Below, piece by piece: positions 26,369 to 37,700 of a stretch of DNA of 64,000 bases. This stretch comes from CAVQBP01 sp963782475 (lineage in GTDB: Bacteria; Bacteroidota; Ignavibacteria; Ignavibacteriales; Ignavibacteriaceae), in assembly GCA_963782475.1 (NCBI GenBank), contig CAWAJW010000012.1, positions 1 through 64,000 on the forward strand. The letters are read 5' to 3'. Numbering within the stretch: position 1 is the stretch's first letter; every line of letters begins with the position of its first letter. Under the pieces are notes generated by a model, which saw only the letters and a program-made list of their open reading frames with translations, had not been told where the DNA came from and did no database searches. A program made the position numbers and the translations under genes.

Positions 26369-29102
26369 ATGAAAACAGACACCGAAAAGCCAGAGTCAAT
26401 GGATGATTTGAAATCTATACCTCTTTCAGAGGTGGAGAAAAAATTAGAGTCCTCTCCGGATGGACTGACTGAAGCCGAGGCGCAGAAACGACTGGCGCAA
26501 TACGGTCCAAATGAGATTGAAGAAAAGAAAACCAATCCGCTTCTGAAATTTCTATCCTATTTTTGGGGACCAATTCCGTGGATGATAGAAGCCGCAGTAA
26601 TACTATCGGGTGTGGTAAGGCACTGGCCGGATTTTTTCATCATTCTCCTTTTACTTGCTACCAACGCAGTCGTCGGATTCTGGGAAGAACGCCAGGCAGG
26701 CAATGCAATCGAGGCCTTGAAGGCTAAACTGGCTGTTAAGGCGCGGGTGAAACGCGACGGGAAATGGGTCACCCCGGCGGCGCGTGAGCTTGTTCCGGGC
26801 GACGTTATCCGATTGCGTCTGGGCGACATTGTGCCTGCGGATGCGCGCTTGCTGGAAGGCGACCAGGTGGAGGTTGATCAGTCAGCGCTGACTGGAGAGT
26901 CATTACCCGCCACACGCAAACCAGGCGAGGCAGTATTTTCAGGTTCGATTATTCGTCAAGGTGAAATCGGCGCACTGGTCTATGCTACAGGTGCAAACAC
27001 TTACTTCGGAAAGACAGCGCAACTGGTGCAGGAGGCGCATACTGTCAGCCACTTTCAAAAAGCGGTGTTAAAGATTGGCAATTATCTTATCATCCTCGCG
27101 ATAGCTCTGGTGGCGGTAATCGTTGCTGTCGCAATCTACCGCGGTGACCCGATCCTATCGACGCTGCAGTTCGCCCTAGTGCTTACCGTTGCCGCAATTC
27201 CTGTTGCAATGCCGACAGTGTTGTCAGTAACCATGGCGGTCGGCGCGCGCCTGCTCGCCAGGAAAAAAGCAATTGTGAGCAAGCTGGTAGCCATCGAAGA
27301 ACTTGCGGGTGTTGATGTTCTGTGTGCAGACAAGACCGGCACCCTGACCCAGAATAAGCTGACATTGGGTGATCCATTCAGTGTGAACAATATTCCCTCT
27401 GAACAGGTCATCCTTAACGGTGCACTGGCATCCCGCGCGGAAAACAACGATACGATCGATCTGGCTGTATTAGGTGGTTTGAAAGAAAAGGATTCGTTAA
27501 TGCCTTATGAGGTGGTTCATTTCCAACCTTTCGACCCCGTGCATAAACGCACCGAAGCTGCAGTCAGAACCAAAGACGGAAAAACATTCAAGGTAACTAA
27601 AGGAGCACCGCAGGTAATTTTAGAATTGTCTTCGAATCAAGAACAGATAAAATCTGCTGTAGATAAAGCAGTAAATGAATTCGCGGCAAGAGGATTTCGA
27701 TCGTTAGGTGTTGCGAGAGCAGAGGGGGACGGGCAATGGCAGTTTGTCGGTGTGCTGCCTTTGTTTGATCCACCGCGTGAAGATGCAAAAGCAACAATTA
27801 AGACTGCAGGAGAAATGGGTGTTAAGATTAAGATGGTTACAGGCGATGCGCTTGCCATAGCCAAAGAAACCGCCTTGAAGTTGGACATGGGCACAAATAT
27901 TCTCGATGCTGCAGGCCTAGGCGACTCGAAAAAGAAAGAGACTTCAGAAGTCGCAGAATCTATCGAGAAAGCAGACGGTTTCGCACAGGTTTTCCCTGAA
28001 CACAAATTTCACATTGTGGATGTTTTGCAGAAGCGCGGTCATATTGTTGGTATGACAGGTGACGGAGTGAATGACGCTCCCGCGTTGAAGAAAGCCGACT
28101 GCGGTATTGCTGTTTCTGACGCAACAGACGCGGCACGCGCGGCAGCGTCCATTGTATTGATGCTGCCCGGCTTGTCGGTGATTATTGATGCGATCAAAGA
28201 GAGCCGAAGAATTTTCCAGCGGATGAACAGCTACGCTATCTACCGCATTGCCGAGACACTGCGCGTGCTGTTCTTTATGACGGCGGCAATCTTGATCTTT
28301 AACTTTTATCCTGTGACCGCGGTGATGATTGTAATGCTGGCGCTGCTTAATGACGGCGCTATCCTTTCCATCGCGTATGACAATGTTCATTATAAGGATA
28401 AGCCCGAAGCCTGGAATATGCATATGGTGCTGGGAATCTCCACGATTTTGGGCGTCCTAGGAGTTATTGCCAGCTTCGGTATGTTTTATCTTGGCGAACG
28501 CGTATTTCATCTTGATCGCGCACATATCCAAACCCTGATGTATTTGAAACTGTCAGTGGCGGGACAACTGACGATCTTCCTCACGCGCACGCGCGGTCCG
28601 TTCTGGTCCATACGCCCCTCGCGGGTCTTATTGTTAGCTGTGTTCGGTGCGCAGACAGTAGCGACTCTATTTGCGGTTTATGGAATTCTTATGACACCCA
28701 TTGGCTGGGGTTGGGCAGGATTTATATGGGGATATGCACTGCTATGGTTCCTTCTTAATGACCGTGTGAAATTGCTCGCGTACCGGGTTTTAAATTCGAT
28801 AAAGTTAAGTTACCTTCGATTTAACGCCGCAGATCGCCAAACGTGCCTATGAACTGTACGATAAAGGAGGGCGCAAGGATGGTCATGCGGTTCAGGATTG
28901 GCAGCAGGCAGAGCAAGAGATTCTTAAAGATGGACCTAAATCAAAAGACGAGTCTAAATCAGAGGCTAAAACCGAAGCTAAGACTGATGCAAAAGATAAG
29001 ACTAAACCTGAAGCTGAAGATGAATCAAAGCCCGAAGCTCAGTTTAATCGTGACAACAAGGCAGAGACACCTTCCTCTTTGAAGCCGCAGACCGCCAAGT
29101 GA
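26369..29102 (+). pseudogene. Plasma-membrane-type H+-ATPase (P3A) with frameshifted DUF2934 tail
   Basis: A proton-exporting P-type ATPase. The N-terminal domain has LTEAEAQKRLAQYGPNEIEE; the actuator has TGES; the phosphorylation motif is DKTGTLT (Asp321 from ATG 26369); the hinge is MVTGDALAIAKETA with MTGDGVNDAPALKKADCGIAV. About ten helices are present. I prefer ATG 26369 to a TTG at 26336. The main frame ends at 28852, but at about 28816-28822 a one-base shift hides the natural C-terminus: the next frame reads DLTPQIAKRAYELYDKGGR then QDWQQAEQEI, a DUF2934 domain, then a Lys/Glu/Ser-rich tail to TGA 29100-29102. It follows hpf by 117 nt and closes the metabolic block. It probably uses ATP to expel protons during acetate production. 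Confidence 0.88.
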
Positions 29103-29255
29103 GCTCATGAACTGTACCAAGTGCACGGTCGTAAGGATGATTTAGCAATTCAGGTCTAGAAGAAGGCGGAGTAGGGGATTCGGAAATCTGAAGCAAAAGC
29201 TGAACTTAAACCAGGAGACAAAGTTAAAACCAAACCTGATGCTAACGAGGCTTGA
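29085..29255 (+). pseudogene. Decayed second DUF2934 repeat
   Basis: In the same frame as the ATPase tail, the DNA after TGA 29100 still encodes a degraded copy of the DUF2934 motif: K-P-Q-T-A-K-stop-A-H-E-L-Y, then H-G-R-K-D-D, then V-stop-K-K-A-E-stop-G-I, ending at TGA 29253. The three internal stops (29100 TGA, 29157 TAG, 29172 TAG) fall at the Arg, Trp and Gln positions of the first copy and each can arise by one C-to-T or G-to-A transition. This is a tandem domain duplication in decay. Confidence 0.65.
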
Positions 29256-29374
29256 CAATCGAAAAAGAAACAAAGCGGCTAAACTTAAATTATGCATCTC
29301 ACAACCTTGGATAATAAATTTAAAGCAAAAGAAAAACAACACATAAGAATAAAAAGTATCCTATTGTATTTACT

Positions 29375-29448
29375 AAAGGAAGAAAGGGCATTAAAGAAGG
29401 CCTGGAAAAACTAAAGAACAATTACACAAAATAATTTCAAAATTATCA
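29375..29448 (+). pseudogene. Fossil of a csbD 3' end
   Basis: GGAAAAACTAAAGAACAATT followed by ACACAAAATAATTTCAAAATT (29404 on) matches the last codons of csbD at 2577 (GKTKEELLKIISK) base for base with few changes; upstream KGRKGIKEGLEK recalls the preceding helix in another frame. No start or full ORF remains. Confidence 0.6.
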
Positions 29449-29659
29449 TGGTTTGTTTATATTTATAAACATAGCTAGTCATCAAAAAAAGCACAAAAGC
29501 GAAAAAAACTAGCGGCAAAAACATTCTATCATTTGTTAAACTTTCTTTTATTGAAAATACAATAGGACTTAACAGAACAATGACCTCTACCCTATACTGT
29601 ACAATTTAATTCTAGTTTCACTCTATCACCTATAAACCAAAGCAGCCGCATACTCACCC
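29449..29659. other. Intergenic stretch, nothing recognised
   Basis: AT-rich, with no ORF, ribosome site or hairpin seen. It leads into element copy 6. Confidence 0.45.
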
Positions 29660-29723
29660 AAAGGATGTAATTCCCTTTCCATCCTTTTGTACTATTGTTT
29701 CGCAGTACATTCCTTCATAATAT
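29660..29723 (+). promoter_or_regulatory. Stress element copy 6 with promoter (second csbD-like gene)
   Basis: AAAGGATG 29660-29667 and CATCCTTTTG 29680-29689 form a perfect 8-bp inverted repeat; five nt later TTGTTT 29695-29700, 17 nt, TAATAT 29718-29723. The leader to ATG 29760 is about 30 nt. The paired changes in both arms keep the symmetry. Confidence 0.7.
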
Positions 29724-29759
29724 ATTACATTACTACAAAATAATATTAGGAGTATATAA

Positions 29760-29981
29760 ATGCCATTTATAAAGAGTATAGTAGCTCAGCAATTCTCAGC
29801 TTCTAATCATTCAATTGCGAAAAATTGGTATGTCCAAAAAGCTAAGCTCAAGAAAAGATATCCAATTTTAACTGATGATGATTTAAGTTATGATGAAGTT
29901 AAAAATGATACAATATGGAGTAAGCTTAAAATAAAGTTTGGCTTAAATAAAGAAGAATTGCAAAAAATAATTTCATTTTGA
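29760..29981 (+). CDS. CsbD-like protein with N-terminal extension
   Basis: The protein has 73 residues. From residue 27 it follows the CsbD pattern (NWYVQKAKLKKRYPILTDDDL, then FGLNKEELQKIISF), ending like the CsbD at 2577 (KTKEELLKIISKF). The first 26 residues (MPFIKSIVAQQFSASNHSIAK) are extra compared with the 61-residue protein. ATG 29760 follows TTAGGAGTATATAA. It lies under regulatory element copy 6, so both intact csbD-like genes share the same control. Confidence 0.75.
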   Translation: MPFIKSIVAQQFSASNHSIAKNWYVQKAKLKKRYPILTDDDLSYDEVKNDTIWSKLKIKFGLNKEELQKIISF

Positions 29982-30006
29982 CATTGTGATTAGAGAGAGA
30001 TATTGT

Positions 30007-30220
30007 GTTAACATTGCCCATAAATGAAAATATTACTGAAAATTTCATAAATACAAACTGGTCATATCCATTGTGAATGATTATAAAGAAATTCGATGAT
30101 CAGGTGACTACTGATCTATTGACAAAGATACTTAAAATGGAAGAAAGGTCATGTTGACGGGCTGAAATGCAGCAAGCACAGATTGAACAATTCATTTTGG
30201 AAAACTCTCTGGCTGATTAA
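30007..30220 (+). pseudogene. Bacterioferritin fossil
   Basis: Across shifting frames the DNA still spells the C-terminal half of a bacterioferritin: LPINENITENFI, then DQVTTDLLTKILKMEE, then GHVDGL in the next frame and EMQQAQIEQFILENSLAD to TAA 30218-30220. The family reads VTRDLLEKILKDEEEHVDWLE then QIEQxGLENYL. A TGA interrupts the first frame after ERSC, and the 4-helix ferritin core upstream is gone. It is a clear remnant, not expressed as a ferritin. Confidence 0.6.
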
Positions 30221-30391
30221 GCTGAAGATGCTGCAGTTTAACACATCGTCTTTTAATCGAAATAATCAAATGAGCTCAAAAGTTATATCCCACAAAGTGG
30301 TGTTGACGACTTAATTTCTTTATCTGCATACTCATTAAGGAAATGCTGAAAATGTTTTGAACAATGCAGCTCAAAAAAACGAAAGGATTAA
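30221..30391. other. Leader region of the alcohol dehydrogenase
   Basis: No ORF is present. GAAAGGATTAA directly precedes ATG 30392 and is its ribosome site. No copy of the repeated element is present here. Confidence 0.45.
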
Positions 30392-31420
30392 ATGAAAGCA
30401 TTAGTATATCACGGACCTGGCAAACGCAGCTGGGAAGAAAAGCCGAAACCGACAATTAAAAATTCTACGGATGCAATTATCAGAATAACAAAAACGACTA
30501 TATGCGGAACTGATCTTCATATCATGAAAGGAGATGTTCCTGAAGTGATTGATGGACTCATTCTTGGTCACGAAGGAGTTGGAGTTGTTGAAGAAGTTGG
30601 ACCGGGTGTTTCGAATTTTAAAGCCGGTAACAAAGTTCTGATTTCTTGTATTACCTCTTGCGGAATTTGTGAGGCGTGCAGGAAAGGAATGTATTCACAT
30701 TGCGAAACAGGCGGCTGGATTCTTGGTCATTTGATTAATGGAACACAGGCAGAATATGTTAGAATACCTCATGCCGATACAAGTCTTCATTTTATACCGA
30801 CCGGTACAGATGAAGAAGCTATTGTAATGCTGAGTGATATTTTGCCGACTGGATTTGAATGCGGAGTTCTTAAGGGACAAATAAAACCGGGTGATACTGT
30901 TGCAATTATTGGTGCAGGACCAATTGGACTTGCGACTCTGCTGACAGCACAATTCTATTCTCCTTCCGAGATTATTATGGTAGATTTAGATGAGAACAGG
31001 CTGAACATTTCTAAAACATTTGGTGCAACCAAGCTTGTTGGTAAAAATGCTGTTGAGGAGATCATGAAACTGACAAATGGAAAGGGCGTTGATGTTGCTA
31101 TCGAAGCTGTTGGTATACCTGCTACATTCGATATCTGTCAATCAATAATCGGAGCAGGCGGGCATATAGCAAATGTAGGCGTACATGGAAAAAGTGTTGA
31201 GCTGCATCTCGAGAAGCTATGGTCAAGCAACATCACCATTACAACCCGTCTTGTTGATACAGTAACCACACCAATGCTGCTGAAAACAGTACTTTCCGGA
31301 AAACTGCAGCCGGAAAAGTTAATCACCCATCGGTTTGCCCTGAATGAGATAATGAAAGCATACGATACTTTTGGAAATGCTGCAAAAGAAAAAGCTCTCA
31401 AGGTTATCCTTACAAATTAG
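30392..31420 (+). CDS. Zinc-dependent alcohol dehydrogenase
   Basis: The 342-residue medium-chain dehydrogenase oxidises alcohols or reduces aldehydes with NAD(P). Catalytic-zinc ligands are visible as Cys38 (TTICGTDLH) and the GHEGVG His; structural-zinc cysteines are in CGICEACRKGMYSHC; the Rossmann loop is VAIIGAGPIGLA. The closest pattern is the zinc alcohol dehydrogenase with GWILGHLINGTQAEYVRIP. ATG 30392 follows GAAAGGATTAA. Fragments of a second copy of this gene lie as a fossil at 46353-46410. It could recycle NADH during fermentation alongside the acetate module. Confidence 0.93.
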   Translation: MKALVYHGPGKRSWEEKPKPTIKNSTDAIIRITKTTICGTDLHIMKGDVPEVIDGLILGHEGVGVVEEVGPGVSNFKAGNKVLISCITSCGICEACRKGMYSHCETGGWILGHLINGTQAEYVRIPHADTSLHFIPTGTDEEAIVMLSDILPTGFECGVLKGQIKPGDTVAIIGAGPIGLATLLTAQFYSPSEIIMVDLDENRLNISKTFGATKLVGKNAVEEIMKLTNGKGVDVAIEAVGIPATFDICQSIIGAGGHIANVGVHGKSVELHLEKLWSSNITITTRLVDTVTTPMLLKTVLSGKLQPEKLITHRFALNEIMKAYDTFGNAAKEKALKVILTN

Positions 31421-31554
31421 CGGGCGAGAAAATCATTCAATGAACCTTATTTAATAAATAAAGACATGCCGAAACAAAAGCTCATTAGTTCAAGGGTTAG
31501 AAAATACAATTAAAGAATTGAAGAGAGGATTCGAACAAATAGCCCCTATCACCC
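31421..31554. other. Intergenic, nothing recognised
   Basis: Between the dehydrogenase stop and element copy 7 no ORF or hairpin with a T-tract is seen. Confidence 0.45.
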
Positions 31555-31618
31555 AAGAGAAGTAGTTCCTTTTTCATCCCTTTGTACGATTTAATTACCA
31601 AACAACTTTTGTAGTTTA
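31555..31618 (+). promoter_or_regulatory. Stress element copy 7 (cyclic glucan synthase)
   Basis: AAGAGAAG then TAGTTCC, then CATCCCTTTG ending at 31584; five nt later TTTAAT (31590-31595). The -10 is poor (AGTTTA or TAGTTT near 31612-31618), unlike copies 1-3. The element itself is intact on the right side and degenerate on the left arm. The leader to ATG 31790 is about 170 nt and AT-rich. Confidence 0.6.
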
Positions 31619-31789
31619 CGGTTGAGTTTTAATGACAGCTTTTTTTGATTTCGGCATTTAAATTTCTTGAACTTGATTCTGATTTAAACTTGCACTTCGT
31701 CAAGCTAAAAATTATGCTAATTTATATTGTTTATATTCAGATTGAACTATTAACATTGGTAATACCATTGCCTATCACCTTATGAAACT

Positions 31790-34700
31790 ATGAAGATAAT
31801 CGGCACAAAATTAAATGAATCATTATTCCGGTTAAAAGTACATCTTAGTGAAAACTTTCTTGCTAAAAAATTCGCCAGCGGAGAACTGCCTTTACGATCG
31901 GAGCTATTTAGCGCTGATCAAATGGAGCAGCACGGGAAGACTCTTGCAAGCTCGCACACTTTGGGCTCCCAACTCACTCCGGACCAGCATTTACTAGCGA
32001 GGTTGGCTGAGAATGAAATCTTCCTGGTTGAAGTTCATAATTTATTGACTGAAACAGTTAAGGCAAACCATCAGATTACGCCTGCAGGCGAATGGCTGCT
32101 TGATAACTTTTATTTGGTTGAAGAGCAGATCAGAACGGGTAAGAGGCATTTACCAAAAGGCTATAACCGGGAGCTGCCACGCCTTTTAAATGGTGTGTCA
32201 AAAGGTCTTCCGCGGGTTTATGACATAGCACAGGAAACCATTTCACATGGTGACGGCCGTGTGGATCCGGAAAATCTTACTCGTTTTGTGGCATCCTACC
32301 AGACAATCTCAACATTAAAATTAGGCGAGCTGTGGGCAATTCCAACCATGCTGCGGCTAGCGTTAATAGAGAATCTCCGCCGTGTTGCTGTCCGTATCGC
32401 TGCTGGAAGGATCGATCGGGATTTGGCTGATTTATGGGCTGACCAGATGTTAGAGGCTGTTGAGAAGGATCCGAAAAGCCTGATTCTTATAATTGCTGAT
32501 ATGGCGCGTACAAATCCGCCCATGACTACACCGTTTGTTTCGGAATTTTCACGAAGGCTGCAAGGTTTAAGTCATGCTCTCGTTTCACCGTTAACGTGGA
32601 TTGAACAGCAGCTTTCCGAATCGGGTTTGACGATTGAAAAATTAGTGCAGTCGGGCAACCAGCAGCAGGCTGCTGATCAAGTTTCAATTAGTAACAGTAT
32701 CGGCAGTCTTCGATTTCTTGAATCGATGGACTGGCGCAAGTTCGTTGAGACTATGAGTTCCGTCGAACAGACTTTGTGCAGAGATCCTGCCGGTGTTTAC
32801 TGTAAAATGGATTTTGCTACACGCGATAGTTATCGTCATGTAATAGAGAAAATCGCGAAAAACAGTCATCTATCAGAAGAAGAAGTTGCGAAAATTGCAA
32901 TCCGGCTGGCAGAAGAAAGCGCCGTTAGTAAGAGCTGCAGTGATAGAGAAGCACATATCGGGTTCTACCTGATCGATAAGGGTTTAGAACGGCTGGAGAA
33001 TCTGGCTGAGAAAAAATTTACTGTTACTTCGGCTCTTGTAAAATTGGCTTCCAGGGTTCCTTTGCTGATTTACACCGGTTCTATTACACTAATGACGGTG
33101 ATCTTTACTGCCGGCTTACTGGAGAAAGCCTATGCTCAAGGTTTACATGGCTGGTGGCTTGGGCTTATCGGTATACTCTTTTTGTTATGCACGAGCCAGC
33201 TTGCAGTTGCGCTTACTAATTGGCTGTCTACATTAGGGGCCATTCCCAAACCCTTACCCAAAATGGATTTTTCCGAAGGAATACCGCCTGAGTATCGTAC
33301 TCTTGTAGTAATTCCTGCAATGTTAATAAACACTCAAAACATTCAAGAATTGATTGAGTCTCTTGAAGTACGGTTTTTGGCAAACCGGGACGAAAATCTG
33401 CACTTTAGCTTATTGACCGACTTTCAAGACTCTGATAAAGAAACCATGCCCGAGGATGAACTGCTGGTGCAGCTGGTGCATAAGAAAATTGTAGAGCTTA
33501 ATGAAAAATACAAAGGTTCGCATAACGATACTTTTTTCCTTTTTCACCGCCCCAGGCAATGGAATCCTAAAGAGCGGCTGTGGATGGGTTACGAACGCAA
33601 GAGGGGTAAGCTTGAAGAATTGAATTCTATTCTGCGAGGCGGATCGAAAAACCGTTTTTTGCTTGTCATTGGAAAAACCGAAGTTCTATCTTTCGTAAAG
33701 TATGTTATTACTCTTGACACAGATACGCAATTACCACGCGACACAGCAAGAGAGTTGATCGGAACTATGGCCCATCCGCTAAACCGGGCAGTTTATAATG
33801 AAGATAAACAGCGTGTATGCGAGGGTTACACCATTTTGCAGCCGCGCGTTTCGGTCAGCCTTCCGGGAACGAACCGTTCACGTTATGCACGGCTATACGG
33901 AAGTCAGCCCGGAATTGATCCCTACACACACACAGTTTCTGATGTGTACCAGGATTTGTTCGGTGAGGGATCATTCATCGGTAAGGGTATCTACGATGTC
34001 GATGTTTTTGAGCGGGCTCTCAAAGAGCGGTTTCCCGAAAATCAAATACTCAGCCACGATCTTATTGAAGGATGCCATGCTCGAGCAGGTCTATTGAGCG
34101 ATGTACAATTATATGAAGAATATCCGCCGAGCTATAATGCCGATGTTAAGAGACGGCATCGCTGGATTCGCGGTGACTGGCAGCTTATACGCTGGATTCT
34201 GCCTTTCGTTCCTCGTCTCAAAGGAGGTTTACAGAAGAATAATTTATCCGGACTTTCACGATGGAAAATTTTCGATAATCTTCGACGGAGCCTTATTCCT
34301 TCGGCACTAACGCTTCTTTTTATCTTCGGCTGTACAGCGTTGTCGCAAGCCTGGTTTTGGATCCTGTCCCTGATTGGAATTATTATAATTCCTTCAATAT
34401 TAATCTCCATCCTTGATTTGTTAAAAAAACCCTTGGATATGCTTTTGCATCAGCACTTAACAGCAACAGTTAGATCTGCAGGAATTCATTTCGCCCAAGC
34501 AGCTTTTACTCTTATTACTCTCCCTTATGAAGCATTTTTCACTATGGATGCTGTTATCCGCACTATTTGGCGGACACTTATTTCGCATAAAAAACTTCTC
34601 GAATGGAATCCCTCCAATCTTAGAGTAAGCAACAGCCGCATAAAACTCTCCGGCTCTTATAGGATGATGTGGATATCCCCGGCTGTTGTTATTTCTTCTA

Positions 34701-37700
34701 TCATCTATTTCGGTATTATAAAACAGGCTTTCCCTGCTGTAGCATTACCAATATTATTTCTCTGGGCAGCATCTCCTGCTGTTACATGGTGGATAAGTCT
34801 TCCTCTTGCACGCCGCGAAGCAAAGTTGACTGCTGCGCAGAAAATATTTTTACGGGATCTTTCAAGAAAAACATGGTCATTCTTTGAAACATTCGTCGGT
34901 CCGGAAGATAACTGGCTGCCTCCGGATAACTATCAGGAAAATCCCGCAGGTGTGGTTGCCCATCGTACTTCCCCAACTAACATGGGGTTGGCGCTCCTTG
35001 CAAATTTATCTGCTTTCGATTTTGGCTATATTTCTACTAAACAGCTTATTGATCGTACCTCGAATGCATTCCGAACGATGGAAAAACTGAAACGATACCA
35101 TGGACATTTTTTAAATTGGTATGACACACAATCTTTACTGCCGCTGCAGCCTCATTATATTTCTTCAGTTGATAGCGGAAACCTTGCAGGTCACCTGCTT
35201 ACACTCCGCCAGGGTATTCTTTCTCTTCCAGATAGTAAAATAGTAGGCCCTCAGCTTTTTGAGGGAATAGGCGACACACTCCGAATTCTTATAGAAACTG
35301 CTGAGGGAGAGAATCATGATCAATTAATTCAGCTTCAGAAAGATCTGGAGTTAACTGTAAATTCACCGCCGGTTACTCTTTCGGCAGTACGGGAGAAACT
35401 TGAACGGTTGACAATATCTACAGCTAAAGTAAAAAATAATTTTATTTCAAGTCATGAAAATCAAGCAGCATGGTGGGCGCATGCACTTTACAAACAATGT
35501 TGGAACGCAATGGATGAATTAATGTCTCTGGCCCCATGGACTTCCATAAATGAATTTCAAGACATGAATAGCTACTTTCGCGGAACCGATGAAATACCGA
35601 CTTTGCGCGAACTCGCAAAACTCTATAAAGAATTGCCGTCTGTTATTGGGTGGCTTTCCCCGGCCATGACGCCCGAAAAAAATGACCGGCTCGATGAATT
35701 TCGAAGGCTGATCATAGAAGGAGGAAAACGTGCTGATGAGCGGATTGCAGCTATCAAATATCTTGCAATACAATCAAGTGAACTTTCCGATTTAGAATAT
35801 AATTTTCTTTATGACAAATCACGTCACTTAATTTCTGTAGGATACAATATTGAGGAAAAACGGAGAGATCCAAGTTATTATGACCTGCTGGCTTCGGAAG
35901 CAAGATTGAGCAGCTTCGTAGCCATTGCACAGGGGCAATTGCCGCAGGAAAGCTGGTTTGCTTTAGGACGATTAATAACTTCAGTCAGCGGGGAGCCGAT
36001 TCTTCTTTCATGGAGTGGTTCAATGTTTGAGTACCTGATGCCGCTTCTTGTAATGCCGACATACGAAAACACTTTGCTTGACCAGACTTATAAAGCAGCT
36101 GTGAAGAGACAAATTGAATATGGTAAACAGCGCGGCATCCCTTGGGGGATCTCCGAATCATGCTTTAATACAGTCGATGTTAATCTAAATTACCAGTACC
36201 GGGCATTTGGTGTGCCCGGTTTGGGGCTCAAACGCGGATTGGCTGAAGACCTGGTTGTTGCACCTTACGCATCGGCACTCGCACTAATGGTAGAGCCCGA
36301 AGAGGCGTGTGTAAATCTGCAGCAGCTTGCCTCTGACGGATTATTAGGAAAATTCGGATTATATGAAGCGATAGATTATACTGCTTCAAGACTTCCACGA
36401 GAGCAATCGAGCATCGTGGTTAAATCTTTCATGGCACATCACCAGGGCATGAGCCTGCTTTCATTAGCTTATCTAATTCTGAATCGTCCGATGCAAAAAC
36501 GGTTTGAATCGGATCCTCTGTTCGAAGCGACTATGCTGCTGCTTCAGGAAAGAATTCCAAGGACCACTTTGTTCCATTCGCATACTTCCGGACTCTCCGA
36601 CAGTCTTACCGGTTCCGCTATCACTGAGGCACCGGTACGTACATTTAGTAATCCTGATACGGCAATACCCGAGGTTCACTTGCTTTCGAATGGCAGATAC
36701 AATGTTATGATTACAAATGCAGGGGGCGGATATAGCCGGTGGAAAAATATTGCTGTAACCCGCTGGCATGAAGACAGCACTTGCGACAACTGGGGAACCT
36801 TTTGTTTTATCCGGGATACCGTCAGCGGAGATTTTTGGTCAGCCGCATATAATCCAACACTAAAACTTTCTAAGAATTATGAAGTTATTTTTTCTGAAGG
36901 GCATGCTGAATTTCGCCGCACTGATCAGAACATCGATATGCATACCGAGATTGTTGTTTCACCGGAAGATGACATTGAGCTGCGCCGTATTCATCTAACC
37001 AACCGGTCCCGTACACTCAAGGAAATCGATATTACGAGTTATGCAGAAGTGGTGCTTGCGTCGTCTGCCTCTGATGCACTGCACCCGGCATTCAGCAACC
37101 TTTTTGTACAGACTGAAATTATCCGGGAGAGGCACGCAATTCTGTGTATGCGCAGACCCCGCTCCCCCGAAGACCAAGTCTTATGGATGTTTCATATGAT
37201 GGAGGTACGGGGGGCTAAAATTGAAGGAGTCTCTTTTGAAACCGACCGGGCGAAATTTATCGGCCGAGGAAACACAATCAACGCTCCGCAAGCAATGAAA
37301 GATATCACCGCACTTTCAAACAGTCAGGGTTCGGTACTGGATCCAATTGTTGCGATAAGGTATAATATAATACTCGAACCTGAAGAAACGGCAACAATAG
37401 ATATGATATTCGGACTCGGTGAAACCCGGGATAGGACTTTAAGCCTTATAGATAAATACCGGGATCGGCGTCTCGCTAATCGTGTATTCGAGCTGGCATA
37501 CACACACAGTCAGGTAGTGCTGCGTCAAATTAATGCTTCCGAAGCCGATGCACAGCTTTACGGGCACCTTGCAAGTTCAGTCATCTATGCTAATTCCTAT
37601 CTGCGTGCCGATCCTGGTCTCATTATCCAAAACCGTCGTGGACAATCCGGTCTATGGGGTTATTCTATTTCCGGTGATTTACCTATTGTGCTGCTGCAAA

